Assembly: GCF_042738955.1 (NCBI RefSeq)
Contig: NZ_JBHYHC010000040.1
Coordinates: 10,315 to 74,314 of the forward strand
Direction: 5' to 3'
DNA from: Umezawaea sp042738955
GTDB taxonomy: Bacteria > Actinomycetota > Actinomycetes > Mycobacteriales > Pseudonocardiaceae
DNA length: 64,000 nt
The notes below the pieces were generated by a model that saw only the letters and a program-made list of their open reading frames with translations, had not been told where the DNA came from and did no database searches. Position 1 is the stretch's first letter. Each line of letters begins with the position of its first letter. Positions 17,116 to 25,907 of this stretch are shown in pieces. The position numbers and the translations under genes were made by a program.

Positions 17116-18999
17116 TCAGCCCAGTTGCTTGTCCACGAAGCACCACCGCCAGGTCTCGCCCGGTTCGAAGCTGCGCATCACCGGGTGGCGGGTCTCGTGG
17201 AAGTGCTGGGCCGAGTGGCGGCCCGGTGAGGAGTCGCAGCAGGCCACGTTGCCGCACTTGAGGCACATCCGCAGGTGCACCCACGTCATGCCCTCGGCGA
17301 CGCAGACCGCGCAGCTGTCCGGGGAGCTGGGGTCCTTGTCGACCCACTCGTGGTCCAGGTGCTTGCAGGAGCCCGCTGTGGCGGCCGGGGTGCGCAGTTC
17401 GCGGCCCTCGACGTCGGGTTCCTCCTCGCGCTGGTCGAGCATGGACTCCTCGATGTCGAGCCGCTCCAGCACGCGGCGCAGGACGTCGTCGTCGGCGCTG
17501 CCGCTGTCGCGGGCCTTGAGGAACTGGTCGCGCTCGACCTCCAGGAGTTCCAGCCGCAGCCTGCGGTAGGCGTCGCTGGGCGTCTCGACCAGCGCGCTCT
17601 GCCGTCCCAGCCGCTCCCACGCCGAGTCCGAGCGCTGCCGCAGCCGGTCGCGCAGCCGTTGGACGATCTCCGGCGGGTCGTCGGGCGTGTGGATCTCCTC
17701 CAGCCGCGCCAGCGCCGCGGTGGTCATGTCGTGCAGCACGGACGCCTCCTGCAACGCGTCCTCGGCCGGGTCGGGGCGCGGCAGCTTCAGCCGTCGGATC
17801 AGCGGCGGCAGCGTCATGCCCTGCACGGCCAGCGTGCCCGCCACGACGACGAACGCGGCCAGCACCAGCACGGCCCGCTGCGGGGTGTCCGCGGGCAGCA
17901 CGAACGCCGCGGCGAGCGTGACCACCCCGCGCATCCCCGCCCAGGAGATGACCGCGGAGTAGCGCCACGGCCACACCTTCGCCCTCGCCCTGGTCGGCAT
18001 CAGCCGCCGTTCCAGGCGTTTCATCGTGCCGATCCCGATCAGCCACAGCATCCGGGTGATGATCGTCGCGGCGAGCACGGCCACGCAGATCCAGCTCAGC
18101 ATCGCGAACGACAGCCCGGACTCCTGCACCTCGTCCAGGATCCGCCGCAGTTGCAGGCCGATCAGCAGGAAGACGGTGTTCTCCAGCAGGAACGCGATGG
18201 TCTGCCAGTTCAGCCTGCTGGCGAGACGGGTCGAGCCGGACAGGATCCGCGGGGCCTTGTGCCCCATGATCAGCCCGGCGATCACCACCGCGATCACGCC
18301 CGACCCGTGGATCGCCTCGGCGGGCAGGTAGGCGATGAACGGCACCGCGAACGACAGCGCGGTGTCCAGCACCGGCTCGTCCAGCCGGGCGCGGACGAAC
18401 GCGGTCGCGAACCCGACGACCAGCCCGACCGCGATCCCGCCGAAGGCGGCCAGCAGGAAGTCCGTGCCGACCTGCCAGAACGTGATCGAGCCGACCATGG
18501 CCGCCATGGCCGTGCGCAGCGCGACCAGCGCGGCCGCGTCGTTGAAGAGGCTCTCGCCCTCCAGGAGCCGGATCAGCTTGCGGGGCATCCCGACCCGCCG
18601 CGCCACGACGCTCGCCGCGACCGCGTCCGGCGGCGCCACGACCGCGCCGAGCGCGATCCCGGCCGCCAGCGGCAGACCGGGGACCACCCACCAGGCGACC
18701 AGCCCGACGCCGACCGCGGTGAACACGACCAGCCCGACCGACATCAGCCCGATCGCCCCCCGGTTGCGCCGGAAGTCGACCAGCGACGTCTGGATGGCCG
18801 CCGAGTACAGCAGCGGGGGGAGCAGCCCGAGCAGCACCACCTCGGGGTCGAGGTGGTACTCGGGCACGCCGGGGACGTAGGACGCGCCGACGCCCACGGC
18901 GATCAGGCACAGCGGTGCGGACCAGTCCAACCGCCGCGCCACCGCGCTGACGACCAGGACCGTCACGACCAGGACCACTATCTCTGCCGCGATGTGCAC
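17116..18999 (-). CDS. CPA1-family Na+/H+ antiporter with C-terminal UBP-type zinc finger
   Basis: 627 residues. Residues 1-410 form about 12 membrane helices of a CPA1 exchanger; the ion-binding ND motif is seen as APPDAVAAS and EGESLFNDAAALV. A cytoplasmic helical region (about 415-540) follows, then a UBP-type zinc finger with Cys/His ligands in SCKHLDHEW, DSCAVC, MCLKCGNVACC and HFHETRHPV. The fusion is known in actinobacteria; the role of the finger in bacteria, where there is no ubiquitin, is not established. GTG 18999 has AGGA seven bases upstream. Expected role: cytoplasmic pH and sodium homeostasis at the membrane. Confidence 0.92.
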   Translation of the reverse strand: MHIAAEIVVLVVTVLVVSAVARRLDWSAPLCLIAVGVGASYVPGVPEYHLDPEVVLLGLLPPLLYSAAIQTSLVDFRRNRGAIGLMSVGLVVFTAVGVGLVAWWVVPGLPLAAGIALGAVVAPPDAVAASVVARRVGMPRKLIRLLEGESLFNDAAALVALRTAMAAMVGSITFWQVGTDFLLAAFGGIAVGLVVGFATAFVRARLDEPVLDTALSFAVPFIAYLPAEAIHGSGVIAVVIAGLIMGHKAPRILSGSTRLASRLNWQTIAFLLENTVFLLIGLQLRRILDEVQESGLSFAMLSWICVAVLAATIITRMLWLIGIGTMKRLERRLMPTRARAKVWPWRYSAVISWAGMRGVVTLAAAFVLPADTPQRAVLVLAAFVVVAGTLAVQGMTLPPLIRRLKLPRPDPAEDALQEASVLHDMTTAALARLEEIHTPDDPPEIVQRLRDRLRQRSDSAWERLGRQSALVETPSDAYRRLRLELLEVERDQFLKARDSGSADDDVLRRVLERLDIEESMLDQREEEPDVEGRELRTPAATAGSCKHLDHEWVDKDPSSPDSCAVCVAEGMTWVHLRMCLKCGNVACCDSSPGRHSAQHFHETRHPVMRSFEPGETWRWCFVDKQLG

Positions 19000-19075
19000 G
19001 GGGTAATCCTCACTCGGACCGCCGCGGCGGTGTGCCGCGAGGGTCGATTCTGCTGGAAGAGGGGCCGGATCGCCG

Positions 19076-19939
19076 TCAGCCGGTCGGCGTGACCCGCCCC
19101 ACGAGCGCGATCAGCCGCCGGTGCTTGCGCGGCCGCCAGGCCTCGCGCCCCTCGTACGGCCACGCGTACACCGGGTCGCCGTCGACGATGAAGTCGAGCA
19201 GCCGCGGCTCGTCGAGGTCGCGCGCGGCGAACTCGTAGAGCGCCTGCATCCTGGGCAGCATGACGCCGTAGTCGATCAGCCTGCCGAGGAAGTCCTCCTG
19301 GTCGAGGATCACCGTGATCGACCGCTCCACCAGCGGGTACTCGCGGGGCAGGACGTCGCGCAGCGACAGGTACACGTCCACGCCGCGCCTGCGCGGATCG
19401 CCCAGCCGCCCCAACGGCCGCAGCCCCCGGCCCAGCGCCAGGCGGGGGTTCAGCACCAGGCCGTGGACGAACAGGACCCTGGCCAGGGTCACGTCCAGGA
19501 AGAACCGCTCGACGGGCGACTCGGCGTCACCGAGCCGCCGGTGCTCCACGTACCCGGCGACGATGCTGGTGTTGTGGGCCCGGTACCAGGACGCGGGCGA
19601 CGGGTCCGCGAGGAAGGCCAGCCAGCGGGCCACGGCGGGGCGGCTCGGCGTGCCCGGAACGCCCGCCGCGAGCAGGTCCGCCTCGGCCGCGTCGCGCAGC
19701 AGCCCGGCGTTGACGGCCCGCCACCACGGGCTGCCCGGCCGGTCGCCGCGGACGGGGGCGAGGACACCGCGGGAGACCTGCCACTGGAGGAACGCCAGTT
19801 CCGCGCGCCGGTAGCCGCGCACGTCCGCCCGTCCCGGCTTGCGCGCGTAGAACGCGGCGGCCAGGTCGAGGCGTCGGGCCGGGTCGTCCCGCGCGGCCTC
19901 GACCAGGAGGTCGGACCGCTCGGCGGCGGTCGGGGTCAC
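19076..19939 (-). CDS. Conserved hypothetical protein, 287 residues
   Basis: I do not recognise a family. The start is GTG 19939, preceded by GGAG with 7-base spacing; a longer frame to 19993 has no ribosome site. The protein is soluble and mostly helical, with an aromatic- and arginine-rich middle (WYRAHNTSIVAGYVEHRRLG, FFLDVTLARVLFVHGLVLNP) and the C-terminal segment YAWPYEGREAWRPRKHRR. There is no signal peptide, membrane helix or obvious catalytic motif. It lies 76 bp upstream of the antiporter gene on the same strand, so they may share a transcript. Confidence 0.75.
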   Translation of the reverse strand: MTPTAAERSDLLVEAARDDPARRLDLAAAFYARKPGRADVRGYRRAELAFLQWQVSRGVLAPVRGDRPGSPWWRAVNAGLLRDAAEADLLAAGVPGTPSRPAVARWLAFLADPSPASWYRAHNTSIVAGYVEHRRLGDAESPVERFFLDVTLARVLFVHGLVLNPRLALGRGLRPLGRLGDPRRRGVDVYLSLRDVLPREYPLVERSITVILDQEDFLGRLIDYGVMLPRMQALYEFAARDLDEPRLLDFIVDGDPVYAWPYEGREAWRPRKHRRLIALVGRVTPTG

Positions 19940-20047
19940 GTGTCCGCTCCACGAGGGGAGTCGACGGGGTTCACGGGCTTGATCGCACCACATCCGGTCC
20001 CGTGCGCCGAGTTGTCCGGCGCCCTGCCCGCCGGCAGGATCGCCGCC

Positions 20048-20404
20048 ATGGAACGCGTGCTCGGGATCGGTGGGTTCTTCTTCCGCGCGAAGGACCCGGA
20101 GGCCTTGGGGGCGTGGTACCGGGAGGCGCTCGGCCTCGACGCCGACGAGCAGGGCGTCTGGCAGCAGGCGGTGGGCCCGACGGTGTTCGCGCCGTTCGAC
20201 GCGGAGACCGACTACTTCGGCGCGCGCACCCAGCAGACCATGCTCAACTTCCGCGTCCGCGACCTGGACGCCATGCTCGCGCAGCTCCGCGGGCTCGGGG
20301 CCGACGTCGCGGCCGACGTGCAGGACTTCGAGGGCGTCGGCCGGTTCGGGTGGGTCACGGACCCGGAGGGCAACCGCGTCGAACTCTGGCAGCCCGCGGG
20401 CTGA
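20048..20404 (+). CDS. VOC (glyoxalase/bleomycin-resistance) superfamily protein
   Basis: 118 residues, one VOC module pair: FFFRAKDPEALGAWYREALG is the first beta-alpha-beta unit and GRFGWVTDPEGNRVELWQP the typical second-half signature with the metal-ligand Glu (VELWQ). The ATG at 20048 is chosen because the family homology starts there; a longer open frame exists upstream. The substrate cannot be deduced: members include glyoxalases, dioxygenases and antibiotic-binding proteins. It converges on the large SARP gene with only 3 bases between stops. Confidence 0.88.
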   Translation: MERVLGIGGFFFRAKDPEALGAWYREALGLDADEQGVWQQAVGPTVFAPFDAETDYFGARTQQTMLNFRVRDLDAMLAQLRGLGADVAADVQDFEGVGRFGWVTDPEGNRVELWQPAG

Positions 20405-20407
20405 TCG

Positions 20408-23400
20408 TCAGCGGCGCAGCCGGGCCGGGTCGACCTCGGCGGCGGCCGTCACCACGTCCAGCGCGTGGCCCTTGTCGTACGCCGCGGCGAACACGTCCTC
20501 GCCCAGCACGGCCCGTCCTCGCCGGGTGAGGTCGAGGACCCGCGGATCGGTGCGGTCGTGGGCACCGAGCAGCCGTGACGACGCCCCGAGCAGGAAAGCC
20601 GCCTCCTGGTGGCGTCCGAGCGCCTCGGCGAGCGCGGCCGTGGTCACCGCCACCAGCGACAGGATCGGCCGGTCCTCGGTTCGCACGGCCGCCGCGTAGC
20701 CCGCGGCCAACGCCTCGGCCGCGCCCTCCCGGTCACCCAGCTCCAGGCTGAGCGCGGCCCGCACGGTGCCCGCCAACGTCCGGACGTGGTCGCCGGACAG
20801 CTCCAGACCGCCGTGCGGACCTCGTTCGGCGTGGTCGAGCAGCTCCCGCGCCCGGTCCAGGTCGCCGAGCCGCACCCGGAAGTCCGCCTCCCGCACGTCG
20901 ACCAGGACCAGCATCTCCTCCGACGCGGCGCGGTCCGCCCGGTCGCGGGCCGAGTCGATCATCGCGACCGCGAGGTCGGTGTCGCCGCGCCGCAGGTGCA
21001 GGTCGATCCAGCGCAGGTCGCTGTACACCTCGTCGCCCAGACCCAGCGAGCCGAACTGGTCGGCCAGCGACCGTGCCTCGCGCAGGTCGGCCAACGAACC
21101 GTCGAGGTCGTCGTACTGCCGCAGCTGGGCGCGCAGCTGGAGCGCGTCGGCCTGGCCCCAGCGGTCGCCGACCTGCCGGAAGCAGGCCAGCGCCTCCTCC
21201 ACGTCGGTGCGCGTCCTCGCGAGCTCGCCCGCGTTCTCGACGTACTGCGCCCGGAACAGGCGGGCCAGCCCGGCGAGCCACGGGTCGTCGCCGTCGACCA
21301 CCCGGCCGACGAACGCGAGCCAGGTCCGGTCGTCGTGCACCCGCGCGGCGACCAGACCGGGCAGGTCCGGCGGCTCGGGGTGGGCGAGCAGCCGGTCGGA
21401 CAGCTCCCGCCTCCGCTCCCGGTGGTCAGTGCTCGCCGTGGGCACGGGTCCGGCCTCGGCGAGCAGGTGGATCGCCTCGGCGCGGTCGCGTTCGGGCATC
21501 GGCTCGCCACCGGGCACCGCCAGCGCCACGCCCAGCCAGTGGACCGCGTCGGACTGCCTGCCGAGCATCCGCCAGTACCAGGTCAGGCTGAGGGCGAGGG
21601 CGACCGCGCCGGAGGCGTCACCGGTGTCGCACCGGCGGCGCAGGGCGGCCACCGCGTTGTCGTACTCGGCGTTGACGACCCGCAAGGCCGCCACCTGCCC
21701 CGGTCCGCGCAGCTCCCGGTCGAGGCGGGCCATCAGCTCGGTGACGTGGTCCGCGGCCAGGTCTCGGGTCGTGCCGAGGTCACCCGACTCGGCCAGGCGC
21801 TCGATGCCGTACTCGCGGATCGTCTCCAGCACGCGGTAGCGGCCGGGGTCGGGCGCGAGCTGCACGAGTGAGCGGTCCACTAGGCCCGCGAGCAGGTCGG
21901 GGACGTCGGCGGCCCGCACCGACGTGCCGGCGCAGACCGCGGCGGCCGAGGCGGGCGTGACGCCGCCGGAGAGGATCGAGACGCGCTCGGCGACCGTGCG
22001 CTCGTGCTCGCCCAGCAGGTCCCAGCTCCAGGCGATGACCGCGCGGAGCGTGCGGTGCCGGGGGAGCGCGGTGCGGCTGCCGGTCGTGAGCAGCCGGAAC
22101 CGGTCGGAGAGCCCGTCGGCCAGCTCCGGCAGCGACAGCGTCCGCAGCCGGGCCGCCGCCAGTTCGAGCGCCAGTGGCAACCCGTCCAGACCGCGGACGA
22201 CCCGCACCACGTCGGACAGCGTGCTGTCGTCCACGGCGAAACCGGGGCGCACGGCCGCGGCCCGCTCGGTGAACAGGCGCACCGACGCCACGACCTCGGC
22301 CCGGTCCACGTCGTCGTCCGGCCCCGGCATCGGCAGCGGGCCGAGGGGGGCCAGCGCCTCGCCGTCGATCGCGAGGGGTTCACGGCTGGTGGCGAGCACC
22401 CGCGGTCCGGAGCACCGGGACAGCAGCGCGGCGACCAGGCGGGCCACGGCGTCGACGAGGTGCTCGCAGTTGTCGACCAGCAGCAGGCACTCCCGGCCGT
22501 CGAGCCGGTCGACGAGCGCGTCCAGCTCGTCACCGCGCCCGCGGGCCTCGACCAGCGCGCCACCGCGCGGCCCGATCGCGGCGAGCACGGCCGCGCCGAC
22601 CTTGGCGGGCTCGGTGACCGGCGCGAGGTCGACCATCCAGACGCCGTCGCGGCACTCGTAGCGGCGGGCGGCCTCCACGGCGAGCCGCGTCTTGCCCGCC
22701 CCGCCGGGGCCGAGCACGGTGACCAGCCGCCCGGCGGCCAGCAGCGCCTCGATCCGGGCCAGGTCGTCGTCCCGGCCGATGAAGCTGGTCAGCGGCACGG
22801 GCAGGGTGTTCGGCCGGGTCCGGACGGGGACGGGGGCTTCGGTGCGCAGCAGGTCGAGGTGGCGTTCGCGCAGCGCGGTGCCGGGGTCGGTGCCGAGGAC
22901 GTCGGCCAGGGTCTCGCGGACCCGTTCGTACAGGGCGAGGGCGTCGGCCTGGCGGCCCTGGGCGGCGAGCGCGTCCATCAGCAGCGCGGCGGCCCGCTCG
23001 TGGACGGGGTGGTCGACGAGCAGGGCCGTGAGCCGGGTCGCGGCCGGGTCGGGACGGCCCAGCGCGAGGTCTGCGTCGGCGAGGTCGACCACGGCCTCGA
23101 CCGACGCGTGGGCCAGCCGGGTCGCGGCGGCGGGCGCCACCGCGGCGACGACCGCGGGCTCGACGCCGGGGTGCTCGCCCCACAGCGCCACGGCCTCGCC
23201 GAGCACGGCCACCGCGGCGGCCGGGTCGCCCGCGCGCAGGTGGTCACGGCCCGCGGCGGCGAGTCGTTCGAACCGCAGCGCGTCCACGTCGGCCTCGTCC
23301 ACGGCCAGCCGGTAGCCGCCCGCTACCCGCGTGACGTCGTCCGCCGAGCCGAGCATCCGGCGCAGCCGGGAGACGAGGGTCTGCAACGCATGGGCGGGAC

Positions 23401-23587
23401 CGGAGGGCGGGTCTTCGGGCCACACCGCGTCGACCAGCACGTCGGGCAGCACGGCCCGGCCGCCCGCGAGCGCCAGCCGTGCGGCTAGGTCCCGCAGCCG
23501 CGCCCCCGGCACCGGCAGGTCCACGTCGCCGCGCGACACCCGGAAGACGCCGAGCAGCGCGACCCGGAGCCGTTCGCCGTCGTCCAC
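20408..23587 (-). CDS. Large SARP (BTAD) regulator with NB-ARC-like ATPase and TPR region
   Basis: About 1059 residues. SARP winged helix (RVALLGVFRVSRGDVDLPVP), BTAD (about 95-245), ATPase with P-loop VTVLGPGGAGKTRLA, Walker B CLLLVDNCEH and sensor ATSREPL, then a long TPR-like helical C-terminus. This architecture resembles AfsR-type regulators. GTG 23587 is used; the frame continues to a TTG at 23623 but without homology. It is divergent from the three-gene oxygenase operon at 23700 with 112 bp between, so control of that operon is the obvious hypothesis. Confidence 0.88.
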   Translation of the reverse strand: MDDGERLRVALLGVFRVSRGDVDLPVPGARLRDLAARLALAGGRAVLPDVLVDAVWPEDPPSGPAHALQTLVSRLRRMLGSADDVTRVAGGYRLAVDEADVDALRFERLAAAGRDHLRAGDPAAAVAVLGEAVALWGEHPGVEPAVVAAVAPAAATRLAHASVEAVVDLADADLALGRPDPAATRLTALLVDHPVHERAAALLMDALAAQGRQADALALYERVRETLADVLGTDPGTALRERHLDLLRTEAPVPVRTRPNTLPVPLTSFIGRDDDLARIEALLAAGRLVTVLGPGGAGKTRLAVEAARRYECRDGVWMVDLAPVTEPAKVGAAVLAAIGPRGGALVEARGRGDELDALVDRLDGRECLLLVDNCEHLVDAVARLVAALLSRCSGPRVLATSREPLAIDGEALAPLGPLPMPGPDDDVDRAEVVASVRLFTERAAAVRPGFAVDDSTLSDVVRVVRGLDGLPLALELAAARLRTLSLPELADGLSDRFRLLTTGSRTALPRHRTLRAVIAWSWDLLGEHERTVAERVSILSGGVTPASAAAVCAGTSVRAADVPDLLAGLVDRSLVQLAPDPGRYRVLETIREYGIERLAESGDLGTTRDLAADHVTELMARLDRELRGPGQVAALRVVNAEYDNAVAALRRRCDTGDASGAVALALSLTWYWRMLGRQSDAVHWLGVALAVPGGEPMPERDRAEAIHLLAEAGPVPTASTDHRERRRELSDRLLAHPEPPDLPGLVAARVHDDRTWLAFVGRVVDGDDPWLAGLARLFRAQYVENAGELARTRTDVEEALACFRQVGDRWGQADALQLRAQLRQYDDLDGSLADLREARSLADQFGSLGLGDEVYSDLRWIDLHLRRGDTDLAVAMIDSARDRADRAASEEMLVLVDVREADFRVRLGDLDRARELLDHAERGPHGGLELSGDHVRTLAGTVRAALSLELGDREGAAEALAAGYAAAVRTEDRPILSLVAVTTAALAEALGRHQEAAFLLGASSRLLGAHDRTDPRVLDLTRRGRAVLGEDVFAAAYDKGHALDVVTAAAEVDPARLRR

Positions 23588-23699
23588 GTCCTGATCTTCG
23601 CGCGCCCGTGCGCGGGTCGCCAAACCCGGTGCCGGCGTCGTGTGTGCGCGGTGTGTGCGGCTCGGGTCAGCCTTGGCCCGTCCCGATCACGGAGGAACC
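23588..23699. promoter_or_regulatory. Divergent promoter region, SARP / oxygenase operon
   Basis: 112 bp between divergent start codons. It contains the tandem TGTGTGCG / TGTGTGCGG (23641-23659) and ends with GGAGG before the ATG at 23700. No convincing SARP heptad array is visible to me. Confidence 0.4.
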
Positions 23700-24809
23700 A
23701 TGAACAGTCCGGTCACGATCATCGGCGCGGGTCTCGGCGGTCTCGTCCTGGCCCGCGTCCTGCACGTCCACGGCATCCCGTCCGAGGTCTACGAGGCCGA
23801 GCCGTCGCCGACGGCCCGCGCACAGGGCGGGATGCTCGACATCCACGACTACAACGGCCAGCTCGCCCTGGAGGCGGCGGACCTGCTCGACGAGTTCCGC
23901 GGCCTCGTCCTGGAGGGCCGCCAGGCGATGCGGGTCGTCGACCGCGACGGCACCGTGCTGGTCGACAAGGCCGACGACGGCACCGGCGGCCGTCCCGAGG
24001 TGCAGCGCGGCGACCTGCGGCGGCTCCTGCTCGACTCGCTGCCCGACGGCACGGTCCGGTGGGGCCACCGGGTCGAGGGCGTCCGCGCGCTCGGCGACGG
24101 CCGTCACGAGGTGAGCTTCGCCGACGGCGGCACGGTCGTCACGAGCCTGCTCGTCGGCGCGGACGGGGCGTGGTCGCGGGTCCGGCCGCTGCTCTCCGCC
24201 GCCACGCCCGAGTACGGCGGCGAGTCGTTCGTGGAGACCTACCTGTTCGACGGCGACACCCGCCACCCGGACGCCGCGCGGGTCGTCGGCGGCGGGATGC
24301 TGCTGGCGTTCTCGCCGGACCGGGAGATCCACGCCCACCGGGAGAAGGGCGGCACGCTGCACGCCTACGTGGTGATCGCCGAACCCCTGGAGTGGTTCGC
24401 CGCCGTCGACTTCACCGATCCCGCCGCGGCGACCGCCCGGATCGCGCTGGAGTTCGAGGGCTGGGCGCCGGAGTTGAGGGCGCTCATCACCGAGACCGAC
24501 ACCCCGCCGGTCCACCGTCCGCACTACACCCTGCCAGCGGGCCACCGGTGGGACCGGGTTCCGGGGGCGACGCTGCTCGGCGACGCCGCCCACCTCTCGG
24601 TCCCGGACGGCGAGGGCGCCAACCTCGCCATGCTCGACGGCGCCGACCTCGGCCGGGCCCTCGCCGCGCATCCCGACGACGTCGAGGCCGCGCTCGCCGA
24701 GTACGAGGGGGTGCTGTTCCCGCGCAGCGCGGAGCAGTCCGCGAAGGCCGCCTACAAGCCCACCCCCGAGGACCTGGTCGAGTTCGTCCGCACGGCGGGG
24801 GAGCGGTGA
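23700..24809 (+). CDS. TetX-like FAD-dependent monooxygenase
   Basis: 369 residues. N-terminal Rossmann FAD motif GAGLGGLVLARVLHVHG, the TetX-like segment GGMLDIHDYNGQLALEA and RPEVQRGDLRRLL, then the second FAD motif TLLGDAAHLSVPDGEGANLA. This is the single-component aromatic hydroxylase class, which includes tetracycline-inactivating and tailoring enzymes; the substrate here is unknown. ATG 23700 has GGAGG five bases upstream. It is the first gene of a tightly packed operon: its stop overlaps the next start (GTGA). It is divergent from a SARP regulator. Confidence 0.9.
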   Translation: MNSPVTIIGAGLGGLVLARVLHVHGIPSEVYEAEPSPTARAQGGMLDIHDYNGQLALEAADLLDEFRGLVLEGRQAMRVVDRDGTVLVDKADDGTGGRPEVQRGDLRRLLLDSLPDGTVRWGHRVEGVRALGDGRHEVSFADGGTVVTSLLVGADGAWSRVRPLLSAATPEYGGESFVETYLFDGDTRHPDAARVVGGGMLLAFSPDREIHAHREKGGTLHAYVVIAEPLEWFAAVDFTDPAAATARIALEFEGWAPELRALITETDTPPVHRPHYTLPAGHRWDRVPGATLLGDAAHLSVPDGEGANLAMLDGADLGRALAAHPDDVEAALAEYEGVLFPRSAEQSAKAAYKPTPEDLVEFVRTAGER

Positions 24810-25894
24810 CCCGGCCGGACGACGGCTGGGTCCGCACGTGGGGCGCGGCGCCGCACGCACCCCTGGCGGCGTTCGACCCCGTTCCGCCCCTCGCGGGCAC
24901 GACCCTGCGCCACGTGGTGCGGGTCAGCGGCGGCGGCCGGGAGGTGCGGGTGCGGTTCACCAACGAGTACGGGACGACACCGCTCGTCATCGGCGCGGCG
25001 AGCGTGGCCCTGTCGACGCCCCGCCCGCTGACCTTCTCCGGTCGGACGACCGCCGTCGTCCCGGCGGGCGCTCCACTGCTCAGCGACCCGGTGGACCTGG
25101 TCGTGCCCGCCCTCGCCGAGCTGACCGTCAGCCTCTCCCTGCCGGAACCCGTCGAGACCGCCACCGTCCACGGCATGGGCGTGCAGACGTGCCTGCTGGT
25201 CCGGGGCGGCACCACCTCGGTGCCGATGGTGGTCCTCCTGTCGGCCGTGGAGGTGCGCCCGGACGCCCCCGCGCGGACGGTCGTCGTGCTCGGCGACTCC
25301 ATCGCCGACGGCGTCGGCTCGACCCCGGACGCCCACCGCCGCTGGACGGACCGCCTGGCCGAACGCGCGGGGCCCGCGTTCTTCGTGTCCAACCAGGGCA
25401 TCGGCGGCAACCGGGTGCTGAACGGCGGTCTCGGCGACTCGGCCTCGGCCCGCTTCGACCGCGACGTGCTGGCGACGCCGGGCCTCGGCGCCGTGATCGT
25501 GTCCGAGGGCATCAACGACCTCGCCGTGTCCTTCGGCCCGCGCCTGAGGGACTTCACCGACGAGCCGGTGACGACGGACGACCTAATCGCGGGCTACCGC
25601 CTGCTGATCACCCGCGGGCATGATCGAGGGGTGCCGGTCCTCGCGTCCACGCTCACGCCCTTCGAGGGCTCGGACGCCTTCACCGCGGAGGGGGAACGGG
25701 CGCGGCAGGTGGTCAACGCCTGGATCCGCACCGGCGGCGCGTTCGACGGGGTCCTGGACTTCGACGCCGTCTGGCGCGACCCGGCCCACCCCACCCGGAT
25801 CTTCGACGCCTTCCACGAAGGCGACCACGTGCACGGCAACGACGACGGCTACCGGGCCCTGGGGGACTCCGTGGACCTGGCGCTGTTCCGCTGA
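24806..25894 (+). CDS. SGNH/GDSL-family hydrolase
   Basis: 362 residues. The N-terminal ~145 residues form a beta-rich domain (TWGAAPHAP, LRHVVRVSGGGREVRVRFTN) usual in this esterase subgroup. The catalytic SGNH part follows: nucleophile in VVLGDSIADG, Gly in NQGIGGNRVL, Asn in SEGINDL, and a C-terminal Asp-x-x-His in EGDHVHGND. There is no signal peptide, so it is probably intracellular, unlike many secreted relatives. GTG 24806 overlaps the upstream stop, showing translational coupling with the TetX-like enzyme. Likely deacylation of a metabolite or sugar ester; substrate unknown. Confidence 0.9.
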   Translation: MTRPDDGWVRTWGAAPHAPLAAFDPVPPLAGTTLRHVVRVSGGGREVRVRFTNEYGTTPLVIGAASVALSTPRPLTFSGRTTAVVPAGAPLLSDPVDLVVPALAELTVSLSLPEPVETATVHGMGVQTCLLVRGGTTSVPMVVLLSAVEVRPDAPARTVVVLGDSIADGVGSTPDAHRRWTDRLAERAGPAFFVSNQGIGGNRVLNGGLGDSASARFDRDVLATPGLGAVIVSEGINDLAVSFGPRLRDFTDEPVTTDDLIAGYRLLITRGHDRGVPVLASTLTPFEGSDAFTAEGERARQVVNAWIRTGGAFDGVLDFDAVWRDPAHPTRIFDAFHEGDHVHGNDDGYRALGDSVDLALFR

Positions 25895-25907
25895 ACGAGG
25901 AGAACCC

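Noticed and set aside
16856..17569. A 237-residue + strand frame across the intergenic hairpins into the antiporter gene
   Set aside because: Its second half is antisense to the zinc-finger tail, it is Ser/Arg-rich with no family pattern, and no ribosome site precedes the ATG.
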